Shown: positions 1 to 13,079, numbered from the stretch's first letter. The stretch: DNA of 64,000 nt from Rhizophagus irregularis (GCF_026210795.1 NC_089432.1:3348001-3412000); one strand, 5' to 3'. Translations and numbers: made by a program. The notes: a model not told the origin generated them from the sequence alone.

Positions 1-1317
1 AATCGCACACCGTGATTTGGTAATTTATTTTATACTGTACTACAATTATATTTGTCAAATGTATGATAATTACTCATTCATTTTATTTTTAATGTACCGT
101 ACTTGAAATAATAGCATTCTAATAATGTATTAATTCATCAAAGTGTCATTAAGTTAACCGATTTTGGACTGTCAAAGCGAATCGAAGAATCATCAAATAT
201 TCAACCAAAATTACATGAAAAGGTCACGTATATTGATCCAAAAATATTTAATCAAGTGCAAATCTATTCATTGAATAAAAAGAGTGATATATACAGTATT
301 GGCATACTCTTTTGGGAAATATCTAGTGGCCGACCTCCTTTTTGTAATGAACCTTGTGATGATAATAATTTGGCTATAAGAATTCTACATGGTCTTAGAG
401 AAGCACCTATTTCTGATACACCTGAGGATTATATAAAACTTTATACTGGTAAATATAAATCTCAATTCAATTTTTAATACTGTTTAATTAATTTAAATTT
501 AAATTTTATTTTATACCATTTAGATTGTTGGAATAGTGAACCGGATAATCGTCCAACTATTAATCAGGTTGCTGATAAATTAAAGGCAATTAGTACAAAA
601 AATAATAATTGTAATATTAATGCGGATGTCCAGTTATTAGGTGAACAACCGTTTAAGCTTAAATCGAATGTTATTGAGGTTCCTAAAAATATTAAATATT
701 CACCATTTGAAAATTTATCACAAGTTATCCAAAATTTTGGCAAGATAAACATAGAAGAAATGGAACCTACAACATATATCGTACCTGTTAATATTATAGT
801 TGATGAAATAATAAATATTCTTAATAAATTAGAAGAAGTAGAAGAAAAACAGGAAATTCTTAATTATCTTAATAATTATAATATAACTTCACAAGAAATT
901 TATTATTGGTTATTAAATAATCAAGATAATTCCAATTCTGTTCTTCTGCTTGGTGTATTTTATTATTTAGGAATTTGGATTGATGTTAATAAACAAAAAG
1001 CATTTGAATTATACCAAAAAGCAGCAAATTTAAGTAATAGCATAGCTCAATATAATCTTGCTTTTATGTATGATAAAGGAGATTATGTTAACCAAGATAG
1101 AGAAAAAGCCTTTGAATTATTTAAAAAATCATCCGAGGGCGAATATCCAGAAAGTATATGCATGTTAGGATATTATTACCAATATGGTATTGAAACCGAT
1201 TTGGATAGTAAAAAGGCATTTGAATTATATCAAAAAGCTGCAAATTTAGGAAATATTATAGCTAAATATAATCTCGCTTTTATGTATAAAAACGGAGAAA
1301 ATTATTGGACAAGTTAG
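1..1317 (+). CDS. Kinase-Sel1 gene 1, 5' end outside the window
   Basis: The C-terminal part of a TKL-type kinase joined to Sel1 repeats. Visible exons are 2-19 (ends His-Arg-Asp-Leu), 115-448 and 524-1317; introns start GTAATT or GTAAAT and end TAG. Exon two gives the catalytic loop HSNN, then DFGLSKRI, the segment YIDPK where many kinases have APE, and WEISSGRPPF. Exon three opens with CWNSEPDNRP, the usual end of the domain. Three full Sel1 repeats follow (each with a GxxYxxG-type core and KAFELY), then a fourth that stops abruptly after KNGE with an unrelated NYWTS tail. Paralogues here continue with a complete last repeat, so a small deletion with frameshift probably shortened this protein. 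Transcribed toward the next gene. The exon structure is read directly; the kinase role is from family knowledge. Confidence 0.8.
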
Positions 1318-1757
1318 ACGATTCGTAACGTTAACCAATATAAATACAACACCGTACAATATCCATAAAGTATTGCATGTCCGGTTGATAAAAAAGCATC
1401 TGTTATTATTGTTATTATTATATTTACTTTATGGGAAATTAGCAAATTAAAGTATCAAACTCAATGTAATAATATAAAACCAATAGATTAATTTTATAAG
1501 TCGTGGCTTAAAGAATTTTAAAGATTTAATTAATTGATAAGGATTTGGGTCAATACACAATTTACAAGTGGGGAGTGTCTTTGTTTCGGAAATCATAGTG
1601 ACAACTCAGACGATTAAATTAATTATAAGAGTTTATAGATTAATTTATTTTGTGAATATAAAGCTATATAAAACTAATAATTTACAAATTTTTAATATAT
1701 ATTATGTACGAAATACAATTATATAATTTACAAATAATTATACAAAGAAATGTTTAA
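1318..1757. other. Convergent intergenic spacer
   Basis: AT-rich spacer between the 3' ends of two converging kinase-Sel1 genes. I see no gene, RNA or repeat in it. It should hold both 3' ends. Confidence 0.5.
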
Positions 1758-4129
1758 CTAAATTATCTTACAATCATCATGTCTAGTTTTTGAAAGCTGA
1801 CATAATTTATAATAAGCTTCTTTATGTCCTTGGTCAGCAGATTTTTTATACCAATATGCTGCTTTATCATAATCTTTTGCAGTTCCATATCCATTTTTGT
1901 ACATAAAAGCAAGATTATATTGAGCCTGACTATCACCTAATTCCGCTGTTTTTTGATATAATCCGAACGCTTTACGCTTATTAATTTTGGTTCCTATTCC
2001 ACTTTCATAACAGCGTCCTAACATTACAATACCGTCTAAACATTCTTCAGCTGATTTTTCAAATAATTTAAAAGCTTTACTATGATTTTTATCAACTCCA
2101 TCTCCATTTAAATATAAAAGACCAAGATTATATGTCGCTAATAAATTTTCTTTATCCGCAGCTTTTTGATACCATCGGGCGGCCAATTTTAAATCTTTAT
2201 CAACACCTATTCCCATACAATAACAATAACCTATATTTAATTGTCCCGCTGCGAAATCTTTATTCGCTACTTCGTTAAAATATCCAATAGCTAATTTTTC
2301 GTTTTTTGCAGTTCCGTATCCCTTGTGGTAGCATATTCCGACGTAATAATTTGCTAATATATAGGACTTTTTCTGTCCTGATGCATTATTATTAGATATA
2401 TTAGATGCACATTTAAATAATCGAAATGCACTTTCATAATTTTTACTTGTCTCAATTCCCACGTAATAAAAATATCCAAGCAAAAAAATGAAGTCTAAAT
2501 CATTCTGATTATCTAATAATTGTTTATAAATTTTCAGTGAATCTATCTCATTTTTATTAAAATAATCTATAATATTCTGTCCTATTGTTGTTGTTTCTTT
2601 TTTTTCTGTTATCATAAAAACAAATTCTATTAACTTGTTAACTACATTCGGATCCTCTTTTTCGGGTAAAATATTAGTGTTTCTACCGGATGATATTAAA
2701 ATTTCTGTAATTTCTTTATTAAAATCAGATAATTCTCCTCCGTTTAATGAATTGTTAATACTTACATGGAAAGGTACTGGTTCATAATTATTATTATTGG
2801 TATGTGTCACGTCAATAATTGTTTTTAATCTATTAAACACATCATTCATATTTGGACGATTATCTGGTTCACCATCCCAACATTCTAAATGAAACAAAGT
2901 AAGCTTTAGTTAAAATGTCGTTGATATTATCGTTATATTACATATAATGAGTTGACTAATAATATAAATAATTTAAATTATATTTACCAACATAAAGCTT
3001 ACTATAATTAGGCGGTGTATTTGGAACAATCGTTTCTCTGAGACCTTGTGTGATTCGTTTGGCTAATTCACGATCATATTGTTTGCCTTCGAAAGGTGGT
3101 TTACCGCTTGATATTTCCCATAGAAGCACACCAATACTGTAAACATCACTTTTCTTATTTAATAAATATGATTGTTCTTCAACGAATCCTTTTGGTTCAA
3201 AATACGGAATAACACCAACTAATCGTGATTGAGGGTTGGATATTTCTTTAATTCCTTTTGATAATCCAAAATCAGATACTTTTATTGTATTTTGATGAAC
3301 TAATACACTACCGGAATGCTATTAAATAATACAAATTAATAAAATATCAAATACAAGTAAATCTTACAAATTATTAAATTATGATAAATTACCAAATCAC
3401 GATGCACAATTTCTTCATTATGTAAACACAATACTGCACAAGTCAATTGATATGCCAAATTGTATTTGTCATTCCAAGTAAGTTTACCGAAGTTTCTTTT
3501 CAAATAGTTTTGTAAGGATCCGCCATCAGCATACTCCATTACTAATAAATAATTTATTATCTGATCATTCGAAATTTCTATATTATAAAGAAAACACGTT
3601 ATTCAAGTGTAAATATACTGTATAAAAGGATTGGTTTCATTTTTCAATTTTTTTTTTATTTTGGCATCTTTTAAATACGATTCCCGTATAGAAAAAATGG
3701 ACGCTTAACGATTTTTCTTAAACGCTGAATAAGATAATAATTAATTTATTATTTACCTTGAGTAATTCCATAATAACTTATAATATTACTATGAAAAGCA
3801 ACCTCCTGTTGAAGACCGAGCTAATTAATTATAAAAAAAAAATAACTTCGGTTAAAGTTATTTAAAGGCATATTTAAGAATAAGTATATATATATAGGTA
3901 CCTCATGAACAAGTTCTTTAATAGTAATGTTATCAAGTTTGTTAAAAGATTTTAACGCAAAATATTGTCCTGAATTTCTCCAATTTGCACGATAAACTTT
4001 ACCAGAGTTGCCAGAGCCAATTTCTTGAATATTACTAAAATGCTTATGTTCATAAAGCTTAATGTATTTTTTAGAAATAGCATCCTCAATCCATTCATTA
4101 TAATTGCCAGTTTGGTTGTTATGAGACAT
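1758..4129 (-). CDS. Kinase-Sel1 gene 2, catalytic Asn replaced by Ser
   Basis: Five exons read on the minus strand: 4129-3902, 3820-3757, 3577-3393, 3318-2988 and 2884-1758, giving 644 residues in one frame. I start at the MSHNN methionine rather than 90 bases upstream because paralogues begin the same way and the preceding codons look noncoding. The conserved N-terminal motif WIEDAISKKYIKLYE precedes the glycine loop GSGNSGKV and the ATP lysine of ALKSF (near residue 60). Exon 3 ends HRDL (156-159), but exon 4 begins HSGSVL where active kinases have Asn, so the metal-binding Asn is Ser163. DFGLSK follows. Exon 5 starts [11 protein letters not shown] and carries about six Sel1 repeats (roughly residues 370-630). 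It belongs to the longer subtype with the gene at 36.3 kb. Possibly a pseudokinase scaffold; activity is not decided by sequence. Confidence 0.87.
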
Positions 4130-5054
4130 AGTGAGCTTTTTTCTGTAAAAAAGCTTACACAATTTTACGGAAAGTTTTGTTATTCGAATGTAGAAAAAAT
4201 AAAATGGCGTTTTATGCAATTATGTCACTCTCTACTACGCCTGATTATTATGATTGGCCCAATCATTGACATTGTAACATTGTTTATCGATCATATGAAT
4301 AAATATTTACCGCCAAAATAATTAGTATTGTCGGAGTTAATATGCACAAATATTAAAATCAGGTAATTTGAATTATGTCCGGCGTATTATTATAAGAAGT
4401 ACAGTGCGGGTCCCAAAATGCGTAGCGGCAAGACATACTTGATATCGCTTTAAAATCTACAAACTTTCTTTGCTATTTATTTATCTATTTATTTATTTAT
4501 TTATTATTTATTTATTTATTTTGAATTAGTACCGCATTTCTTTATTAAAATATATAAAACTATATCATAGATTACATATTTTTAAGAAATACCTAGAAAC
4601 GCACGTTCCAAGGATTATGCATCTCTATAATTAAACATTCTATCTAAAGAGCTGATCTATGCAAATCTATACTATACTAAAATCTCTTTTGTATTTATTT
4701 TGAAATTAATTAATTAATTAGTAAATTTTGTAAGCTTAATGACGAAATATACACGTAAGTTGATTTCGGTTCACGACTCCGTTAAATCAACATACGCTTA
4801 TTACTTAATTTGGAAATGATGTTCTACAAACATATAAAATAAGGTACATAAAGGTGCTACGTTTACACATTTCTTTTATAAACTTTCCAAAAATGACAAT
4901 ATAACAAAGACTCGTCACAAAAACCTGTTAATAGAACAATGAAATCAATATATATGTGCGTTATTTTAAAAAAGTAAAATTTTTTTTTATTCAACGCACA
5001 GTTTTTTATTTTATGCTTTTAATATTACTGTAGTGATTTTTTCCAGTATTTTCC
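4130..5054. promoter_or_regulatory. Divergent promoter region with TTTA microsatellite
   Basis: About 920 bases between two divergently transcribed kinase-Sel1 genes, so both promoters should lie here. It holds a TTTA microsatellite near 4471-4523 and short AT-rich runs. No TATA box or shared motif stands out clearly enough to name. Confidence 0.45.
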
Positions 5055-7204
5055 ATGTTTTACGCTGAAACCGACTATTTAAACGAATTAACTGATTTAA
5101 TAAATCAGGTTGAGGATGCAATTTCTAAAAAATATATTAAATTTTACGAATATGAACATTTTAGAAATATTCAAGAAATTGGCGCTGGAAGTTTTGGAAA
5201 AGTTTATCGTACCAAATGGAGAAATTCCGATCAATATTTAGCATTAAAGTCTTTTTTTAATCTTGACAACATTACTATTAAAGAACTTATTCATGAGGTG
5301 ATTATAAAAATCTTTTTTTGAATTATTTCAATTGTAACCAGCGTCGGCACGGAATATTTATTCGGATGTCGTCAGATAATCGTTAAACGGAAACTAAAAT
5401 TTTTATACTTAATAAATATTTTTATATGATCTATTAGCTTGAACTTCAACGTGAAGTGGCTTTTCACGATAATATTATTAATTTTTATGGGATTACTACT
5501 TCAAATCAAGGTATAAAATAGTTAACACTTTTTTTGATATTTTAAAGACATTTTTTGTTTATAATAACCTTTTTTTATTTAGAGTTTTCGCATAATATAA
5601 TGACGAAGAATTATTTATTAGTAATGGAGTATGCTAATGGTGGTTCTCTCCGAAACTACTTGAAACATAACTTTAAGTATCTCTCTTGGAAAGATAAATA
5701 CAAATTGGCATATCAATTAGCATGTGCTGTATCATGTTTGCACAGTGAAGGAATAGTACATCGTGATTTGGTAATTTATTAATCTAATATTTATTTTATT
5801 AATAATTATAATGATTTGTTTATTAATATATTGATTTAAATCTAATAGCATTCTGGTAATGTATTAATACATGAAAATAACATCAAGCTAGCTGATTTCG
5901 GATTATCAAGAAGAATTGAAGTATTATCCAAAAAGCAATCAACTCTATTTGGAATAGTTCCATATATTGAACCAAAAAAATTTGGGACGAGCGGCAATAA
6001 TCAAAACTCTCTAAACCAAAAGAGTGATGTTTACAGTTTCGGCGTATTACTTTGGGAAATTTCTAGTGGTCAACGTCCTTTTTGCAATGATGCATATGAT
6101 GCTGGTTTGGCTACGCAAATTTTCCATGGGCGAAGAGAAACACCTATTCGTGGTACTCCCACTGAATATTCTAAAATTTATATTGGTAAATATATTGTTT
6201 AATTTTAATTATAGTAAAGCCACCTAATATTCTATTCAGGTTATTGATTATAAGCAATAATACAGTTATTGATCGAGTAAACATATTTTTTCTATCTTTT
6301 AGAATGCTGGGATGGTGAACCAGATAATAGACCGTCTATGGTTGAAGTTGTTAAAAAATTAGAACCATTTATTCCAAAGAAAGTTGGTAATTTAAAGATA
6401 ATCGAAGCAAATGATGACATCGAAAATCCGTCATCGTGCATAAAATCATCTCAATTTATTAAATCTATTCAAGTTTCTGAATATACAAAAGAAGGCACGT
6501 CTAATAAAATTAATGAAGACAATGAAATTAAAAAAGCGTTAGCTAATAAAATAGTTGAGCTTATTTTTAAGGAAATAGATGAAGAAAAAGATCAAAAAAT
6601 AAGAAACCAAGTTATTCTTGATAATCTTAATAGAAATAAGATTACTTTATTAGAAATTTATAATTGGTTACATGATAATCAAAATGAACCAAATTTTATT
6701 TTTTTGCTTGGGTACTTCAACTACTTTGGAATAGGAACGGATGAAAATAATGAGGAAGCATTTAAATTATTTAATGATGCTGCAAGAAAAAACCATATAT
6801 TATCACAATATTATGTAGGATTATGTTATGAATTTGGTCATGGGACGGAAAAGAACGAGAATTCAGCTTTTGAATATTTTAAAAAAATAGCTGATCAAAA
6901 TTATGCATTAGGGCAATTAAAAATAGGCTATTTTTATTATAAAGGAATAAACACTAAGAAGAATTTAAAAGAAGCTTTTATTTGGCATCAAAGAGCTGCA
7001 GAAAATGGAAACCTAATGGCAATGTTCAATCTCGGTAAAATGTATAAAAATGGAGAAGGTACCGATAAAGATATCGAGCAAGCAATTTATTGGTGTAATA
7101 AATCTTTCGAAGGAGGAAATCAAACTGAAAAAGTTCAAAAATTTGTAGAAAAACTAACGAAAATTAAGAATAGAAAAACATGTAAAAAATGTACGGTTAG
7201 CTAA
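5055..7204 (+). CDS. Kinase-Sel1 gene 3
   Basis: Five exons: 5055-5297, 5438-5510, 5583-5770, 5849-6185 and 6303-7204, together 580 residues without a stop. Start chosen at MFYAETDYLN; it is the only upstream methionine in the exon-1 frame and is preceded by a T-rich stretch as in the paralogues. Motifs in order: glycine loop GAGSFG (43-48), ATP lysine K65 in ALKSF, LVMEYANGGSL hinge, HRDL (165-168), HSGNVL, DFGLSRRI, PYIEPK in place of [13 protein letters not shown], and [11 protein letters not shown] at the exon 5 start. After a variable linker come four Sel1 repeats (about residues 420-560) and a basic tail ending KTCKKCTVS. All catalytic residues are present, so an active Ser/Thr kinase is likely. 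The last intron ends TTTTAG. Confidence 0.88.
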
Positions 7205-7437
7205 TAAACTAATTTATATATTTGTAATATTTATCAACTAGTCACTTCATTATACATAATAAATACAAATGTTTTTTATTTGTCGGACGGGTTTATTCGT
7301 AATTTACTCGTCTATTTTTTTTATTAATTTGGCATTGGGCTTAAAATTTCAAAATTCATCAATTCATAATTTTACGTCATTCCTACATAAAAACTATCGC
7401 GTAAATCAGAAATTAATCACGTAAATTTTAATTTTAT
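7205..7437. other. 3' spacer
   Basis: AT-rich sequence following gene 3, without a recognisable gene or repeat; probably contains its 3' untranslated region. Confidence 0.35.
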
Positions 7438-7649
7438 GATGGTAGCCGGATTCATTTTACTGGGTTACAAATAACATTATGGATGTGACAATCAATGGGC
7501 GACAATTAGAGTTTTTTTTCTCTGGATGTAACAGTTGTGACACTAAGTGTCAAATTACTCTCCTTACCCTAATCCTAATCCTAACCCTTAACCTAACTCT
7601 AGTTCTAACCTTAATTCTAAAGAACCGGCAAAATGAATCCGGCTACCAT
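7438..7649. mobile_element. Miniature inverted-repeat element with telomere-like core
   Basis: A 212-bp element with a perfect 20-bp terminal inverted repeat: ATGGTAGCCGGATTCATTTT at 7438-7457 and its complement at 7630-7649. The core at about 7562-7620 is a run of CCTAA and CCCTAA-like hexamers (TACCCTAATCCTAATCCTAA and similar). The termini point to a non-autonomous DNA transposon; the telomere-like run is either part of the element or captured. No clean target duplication is visible. Confidence 0.6.
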
Positions 7650-8152
7650 TTTTGGAGGCGACGGGTTCGTCATCCTTAACTTACGCATCATGTGTACGAT
7701 ATTAACGTACGCACCGACCGGTTATTAACGCTATCACGTGCAAGTGCATAACTCCTAAACTCCGATAGGATGTATGCGTACGTCAGCAGAGATCCGGATT
7801 TATCATTTATTTTTTTTTGTGTGTTATCTCACATATTATAGGAGGAAGTTTGAAAAAATAAAAAAATTTTTCATTCATTCATTCATTTATTTATTTATTA
7901 TTTTTTTTTTTGATATACATTTTATTCCGATAAAAAATTACTAATTATAGTAAGAACCATTTGATAATTCTAGCCGGCTTACGTCTTAATGCAGGCCAAC
8001 TTAGGTTGCGCTAGTGACACGATAATACTGTAATTTTAGCCAAAAACGATTGAAATGAGCAATAATGATAGACTAGTTCACGAGTCGGAATAAAATTGTT
8101 ATTGTTACCATCGTTTTCTGGTGTTCGGTAGGTAGTAATAGAAAGAAATATA
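7650..8152. other. Intergenic, simple repeats
   Basis: Noncoding stretch with an ATTC/ATTT microsatellite run near 7873-7905 and poly-T. No gene seen. Confidence 0.35.
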
Positions 8153-8153
8153 A

Positions 8154-8395
8154 CCCTATAAAAAAAGTTGTCCAAACACTGTTCAGTTTTTTGTTCAGAA
8201 AATTGACCCCGTTCCGAACATTTACTTGACATATATTGGACAATTATCATGATATTGTACGTTTTTTATGTGGTCGAAAATTCTCAATCTCTGCATCTTG
8301 TACTAAATGGTAACAAATATTGTATAATAACGTGCGAGCGTTCGGAAAATCGACCCCATTCCGAATATTTATCAGACAAACATTTTTTTATAGGG
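8154..8395. mobile_element. CCCTATAAA-family miniature element, copy A
   Basis: Perfect inverted ends: CCCTATAAAAAAA begins at 8154 and the complement ends at 8395; TAA lies just outside each end, a likely 3-bp target duplication. Inside, the motif GACCCCGTTCCGAA and the similar GACCCCATTCCGAA appear in the same orientation as a direct repeat. No transposase. Three more copies with the same ends but different interiors lie at 9.6, 15.0 and 26.7 kb. Confidence 0.65.
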
Positions 8396-9645
8396 TAAGG
8401 ATCGGTTAATTTATAACAATCGATAAGGTAAAGCCCGTAAAGGTGTATATGGATAGTCGATAATAAACGATTATAAGCGATAATAAATAATGTGATAGAT
8501 TAAAGGTAGATCGAGTGGTGTGTATATAAAAAAAAACGATTAGTTATCAAATGTATACGAAAAATCAACGATATATAACAAAATTAATAATTGATAATAA
8601 ATGATGGTGAACGATAATAAATAGTAATAAACAGTGTGTAAAAAAAATGATAAAATGTGTATGCACAATACGGAAACAGATCAGTGGCTTATTAACAATA
8701 AAACAAAATACGATATTACTGCTTCTATCGGCGCTCTGTAATATCCGTATATTATCGGCTGATAATAAAACCTAACTAACTTTTTCTAAACGAATTCAAA
8801 CTGAACTTTTACAACTATAAACGATGGTCCTTTTTATAATATTAGATTTTTGGTGCAATTCTGTCTTTTCGAACAGAATCGCTATTCGGCCATTATTACC
8901 TCCCGGCCAATTGTGGAGATCTGGGCACATTTGTCTATACAGCCACCTATATTCAGCCACCTATATTCAGCTACCTTTCTATCGCTAAGCTTCCGTTTGT
9001 TATCTAATCACTAAATAACTAATACTAAAAATAAACAAACAAAAATGAAAGATAAACATAGAAATAAAAATAAACAAAAATTATCCCGTGACATTAAAAA
9101 TCATAAAAATTCCGTTTTTTCTATAATACAGCAAAAATTCCGATTTATTTATTTATTATAAAAATGTAATTTTTCCGGTACGTTAAGGAACTCTCCAATT
9201 TGTAATTCTGGCCGGCATCATAAATTTGGCCTGAATTAATTCTAAATGACTCAAATGAAACAAATGACCCATATGAGGGTCATTCAGGGGTCATTTCAAA
9301 TGGCCAAATGACCTATCATTGAGTAGATAGAGGAGATAGCTTTTATATTTTTTTGGTATCAATGATTGTGTATTGTTTACTTTATATGCATTTTTTTAAA
9401 AATAATAATCATTTCCTTAGCACTTTTGGCGTGTGAAACTTATTCGCGATAGAAAGTAGTAGCGAACAAAATTGTAGAAAATTAATTACAAAAGGTATTG
9501 GCAATAGATCGGAATTTATTAACAAAGTTCTACTGTAACAAAAATATATTATTAGGAAATCTAGGAAAACGGAAACTGTTTCGCGTTTATTTAAAAAAAA
9601 ATTACGAAAGTTAGCATATAACAAAATATGCAACACCAAATAAAA
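8396..9645. other. Intergenic, no gene seen
   Basis: AT-rich DNA. It contains clusters of GATAA and CGATAA near 8410-8650, a duplicated CAGCCACCTATATT at about 8940-8970, and repeated AAATGACC/GGTCATTT words near 9245-9315. None forms a supported gene. Confidence 0.35.
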
Positions 9646-9834
9646 CCCTGTAAAAAAATCGATCCGTTTTTTATATTCCATCTTTTTTCCGTAAAAGGCA
9701 GAATTAATAAGCTTATATCACGGAATTTATCGAATTATTTTCATTTCCGTGAATGGATCTGTGAACGGATCCCGCGAAAGGCTCATTTTTTACGGAGCTT
9801 TTACAGAAATAACGGATAAAAATTTTTTATAGGG
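9646..9834. mobile_element. CCCTATAAA-family miniature element, copy B
   Basis: 189 bp with ends CCCTGTAAAAAAA and TTTTTTATAGGG. The interior holds several sub-palindromes built on GGATC and TTTCCGT. One base differs from the other copies in the left end, and a duplicated target is not clear, so this is an older or altered copy. Confidence 0.5.
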
Positions 9835-10346
9835 TAAACAGTGTTACGAAAATCAAAAAAGGAAAAAGCAAGGACTAATATGTGGAACTAGGTTTGTTTA
9901 TTAGAAGAATTGTTATATTATAAACATTATGTACTAGTGTATTTGGAAAATTGCATTACCACAAAATCGCAGTACAACTTCACTAACGCTCCGGGCAAAT
10001 TAGAGAACTTATTATATATAGTTAGATCTGTTTTTATAATACAGTGGATTAAATTAATAGACTAAAATAAATTGATTTGCTAATGTTTGTAATATATTTC
10101 AACGGATATATATGTCCATATAGAAAATAATTTCTTATAATTATCCGTTAATTAAAGAATCTTTTTATCTATTCGGATTAAATTATTGTTAGAAAATTAA
10201 CCAAATGTAATAAAAAGAAAACCATTCGTGAGAATTAAATATAAATAATTAAATTATTGGACGCACATTTATTTATACAATTACGTGTATGACGATTACG
10301 ACGCATCTAAGTGAAATGATAAAACTAGAATACAAAATACAAATTA
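9835..10346. other. 3' spacer of gene 4
   Basis: AT-rich, no open frame or repeat that I can support. Lies downstream of the minus-strand gene that ends at 10347. Confidence 0.35.
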
Positions 10347-12372
10347 TTAGCTGGTTTTACATGAATTAGTTCTTTTTCTATCCTTAATTTTCATTAATTT
10401 TTCTAAGTATTTTTGAACATTTTGATTTCCTCCTTCAAAAGATTTATTACACCAATAAATTGCTTTATCGATATCTTTATTGGTACCTTCTCCATCTTTA
10501 TACATTTTACCGAGATTGAACATTGCCATTAAGTTTCCATTGTTTGCAGCTTTTTGATACCAAATAAAAGCTTCTTTTAAATTCTTTTTAGCACTTATTC
10601 CTTTATGATAAAAATAGCCTGTTTTAAATTGTCCTAGTGCATAGTTTTTATCGGCTATGTTTTTAAAATTTTCAAAAGCTAAATCCTCGTCCTTTAAAGT
10701 TCCATGACCAAATTCATAACATAATCCTACATAATATTGTGATAATATATGGTTTTCCTTTGAAGCTTTATTAAATAATCTAAAAGCTTCGTCGTTATTT
10801 TTATCTGTTCCTGTTTCGAAATAGTTAAAATATCCCAGCAAGAAAACAAAATTTGGTTCATTTTGATTAATTAATAACCAATTATAAATTTCTAGTAAAG
10901 TTATCTTATTACTATTTAAGTTATCATAAATATTCTGATTTCTTATATTTTGATCTTTTTCTTCATTTATTTCTCCAAAAATAAGCTCAACTATTTTATT
11001 GACCAATGCTTTTTTGGTTTCATTGTCTTCATTAACTTTATTAGATTCACTTACTTCTGCATGTGTAAAAGCTTCAATTAGTTGAGACTTTTCATGTGAC
11101 GATGAATTTTTAATGTCAATTTCTTCAATTATCTTTAACATATCTGATTGTGGAGTACTAAACTCTTTTAATCTTTTAACAACATCGATTATAGAGGGTC
11201 GATTATCTGGTTCACCATCCCAACATTCTAATACATAAATAAAATATTTATTATTTAGATAAGCTTAAATAATTAAAGCGACAATACTTCACAAAAATTA
11301 AATATACTATTTACCGGTATAAAGATTAGAATATTCTCTGGGTGTGCCAGGAATAATTGATTCCCTAGAACCTACGTGAATTCTTATAGCCAATCTAACA
11401 TCATAATCGTCTTTGAAAAAAGGGCGTTGACCACTAGAGATCTCCCATAACAATACACCAACGCTGTAAACATCGCTCTTTTCATTTAGTGAGTATTCTT
11501 TATTTTCGCTCACAAATCTTTTTGGATCAATATAAGGTATTACGCCAAATAAATTTGAATGTTTTTTTGACGATGCTTCGATCCTTTTTGATAGCCCGAA
11601 ATCGGCTAACTTAATAGTGTTTTTATGAACTAGTATATTACCAGAATGCTGTACAAAAAAATTAAATACATTAAAAATATATTGCGAAACTCAACAATTA
11701 TCTTATTGTCAATAATGTTTGAATTAATTACCAAATCGCGATGCACTATTCCTTCATCATGTAAACATAGTACAGCACAGGCCAACTGATATGCCAAGTT
11801 GTATTTATTCTCCCAAGTAAGATTGCTGAAGTTCTTTTCCAAATATTTTCGAAGAGATCCTCCATCAGCATATTCCATTACTAGCAAATAATTTTGTGAT
11901 CGATCAATTTCATTATCTAATAGCAAAAGAAGCAATAAGTTTACTTGCTACAGCAAAATTAAATGATTTGATTTATCATTACCTGACGTAAGTTTTGTTA
12001 CTCCAAATAAATTGATGATATTATCATGAAAGTGTACCTCACGATGAAGGTCAAGCTAATGAAATGAAAAAAAAGAACGAAATCTATATCTTAAGAATTA
12101 TTATTTTTTTTTTTTGAAAGGAGTTATTATTATGCTTTGTATACCTCATGAGAAAGTTCCTTAATAGTAGCACTATCAAGATTAAAAAAAGACTTTAACG
12201 CCAAATATTGTTCCGAATTTCTCCATTTTGCACGATATACTTTTCCAAAACCACCTATTCCAATCTCCTCTATATTGCTAAAATGCTTATATTCATAATA
12301 TTTGATATGTCTTTTATTAATAGCTTCCTCAATCCATTCAATTGGTTTTTCAGTAACAGCGTTAGAAGACAT
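10347..12372 (-). CDS. Kinase-Sel1 gene 4
   Basis: Minus-strand gene with exons 12372-12145, 12055-11983, 11916-11732, 11648-11315 and 11227-10347, 566 residues in frame. An ATG 18 bases upstream is also in frame; I prefer the inner [10 protein letters not shown] because paralogues start with MSSN, MSRN or MSQN. Motifs: N-terminal [16 protein letters not shown], glycine loop GIGGFG (38-43), K60, [15 protein letters not shown] (159-162), [43 protein letters not shown]. Four Sel1 repeats occupy roughly residues 400-545, followed by a basic tail ending RTNSCKTS. It is closest to gene 3 in its Sel1 part ([27 protein letters not shown] shared), which fits a duplication; the two genes converge. Confidence 0.87.
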
Positions 12373-13079
12373 GGCAAAACAAAATGACAAAAAATCGAAT
12401 AAAAAAGAATAATTTTTTTTTTAAAAAAAATGTAAAGAATTAAATAAAATAATTCATGCGAAAAAAAAAAATTTTACTATTTCTATTTCGTAAGAAAACA
12501 GGTTTTTTTCAAACGCCTTTGTGCAGCTGTGATTGTCATTCTTCATTTAAAAATTTAAAGAATAAAAAAAGCTCTTGTGTAAATCTTTCATTCGTTAATC
12601 ACGTGATTGTTCTAAAAATACTTACCAGAAATAGAAAAGTACAATCACAATTTTAAGGTTTATCGGAGATTCCAATTCCCCTCCTTAATTACACAACATG
12701 ATTCATTGTTTGGATAATATTGTTGAAATCATAATTAAATTCGGAAATAAGTTGAAAGCGATAATCAAATGAGTGGTTTAATAATAATTCAGTCATGGGT
12801 ATTGAAATTTGGACTTGCCCAACTGGTTTTTTAATTGGACAATTTTGAACACTAGTTTAATTTAATAATTTTAATAATTTGAATTAAATTAAAATATTGG
12901 CCAAAATTAGTCATAATTCTCATAATTCTGGCCTTAATCTAGCCTTAAATTAAATTTTTTGTCATGTGATCTGTCCAAATGAAAAAACAAGTTTTAGACG
13001 GTTTTGGATAAATGTCCAAAACGCCCAATTGCCCAATTGCCCAACACTGAGTCAGACAGACAGACTGTCATTTCAATTG
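12373..13079. promoter_or_regulatory. Divergent upstream region
   Basis: Lies between gene 4 (minus) and a decayed kinase copy (plus), so gene 4's promoter is here. A poly-A/T tract sits directly upstream of the ATG. Near 12800-13045 short words such as CAATTGCCCAA and TTTGGAC recur in both orientations, perhaps a worn transposon; too diverged to delimit. Confidence 0.35.

Noticed and set aside
7562-7620. True chromosome end
   Set aside because: The CCTAA run is short, imperfect and inside a miniature element with genes on both sides.
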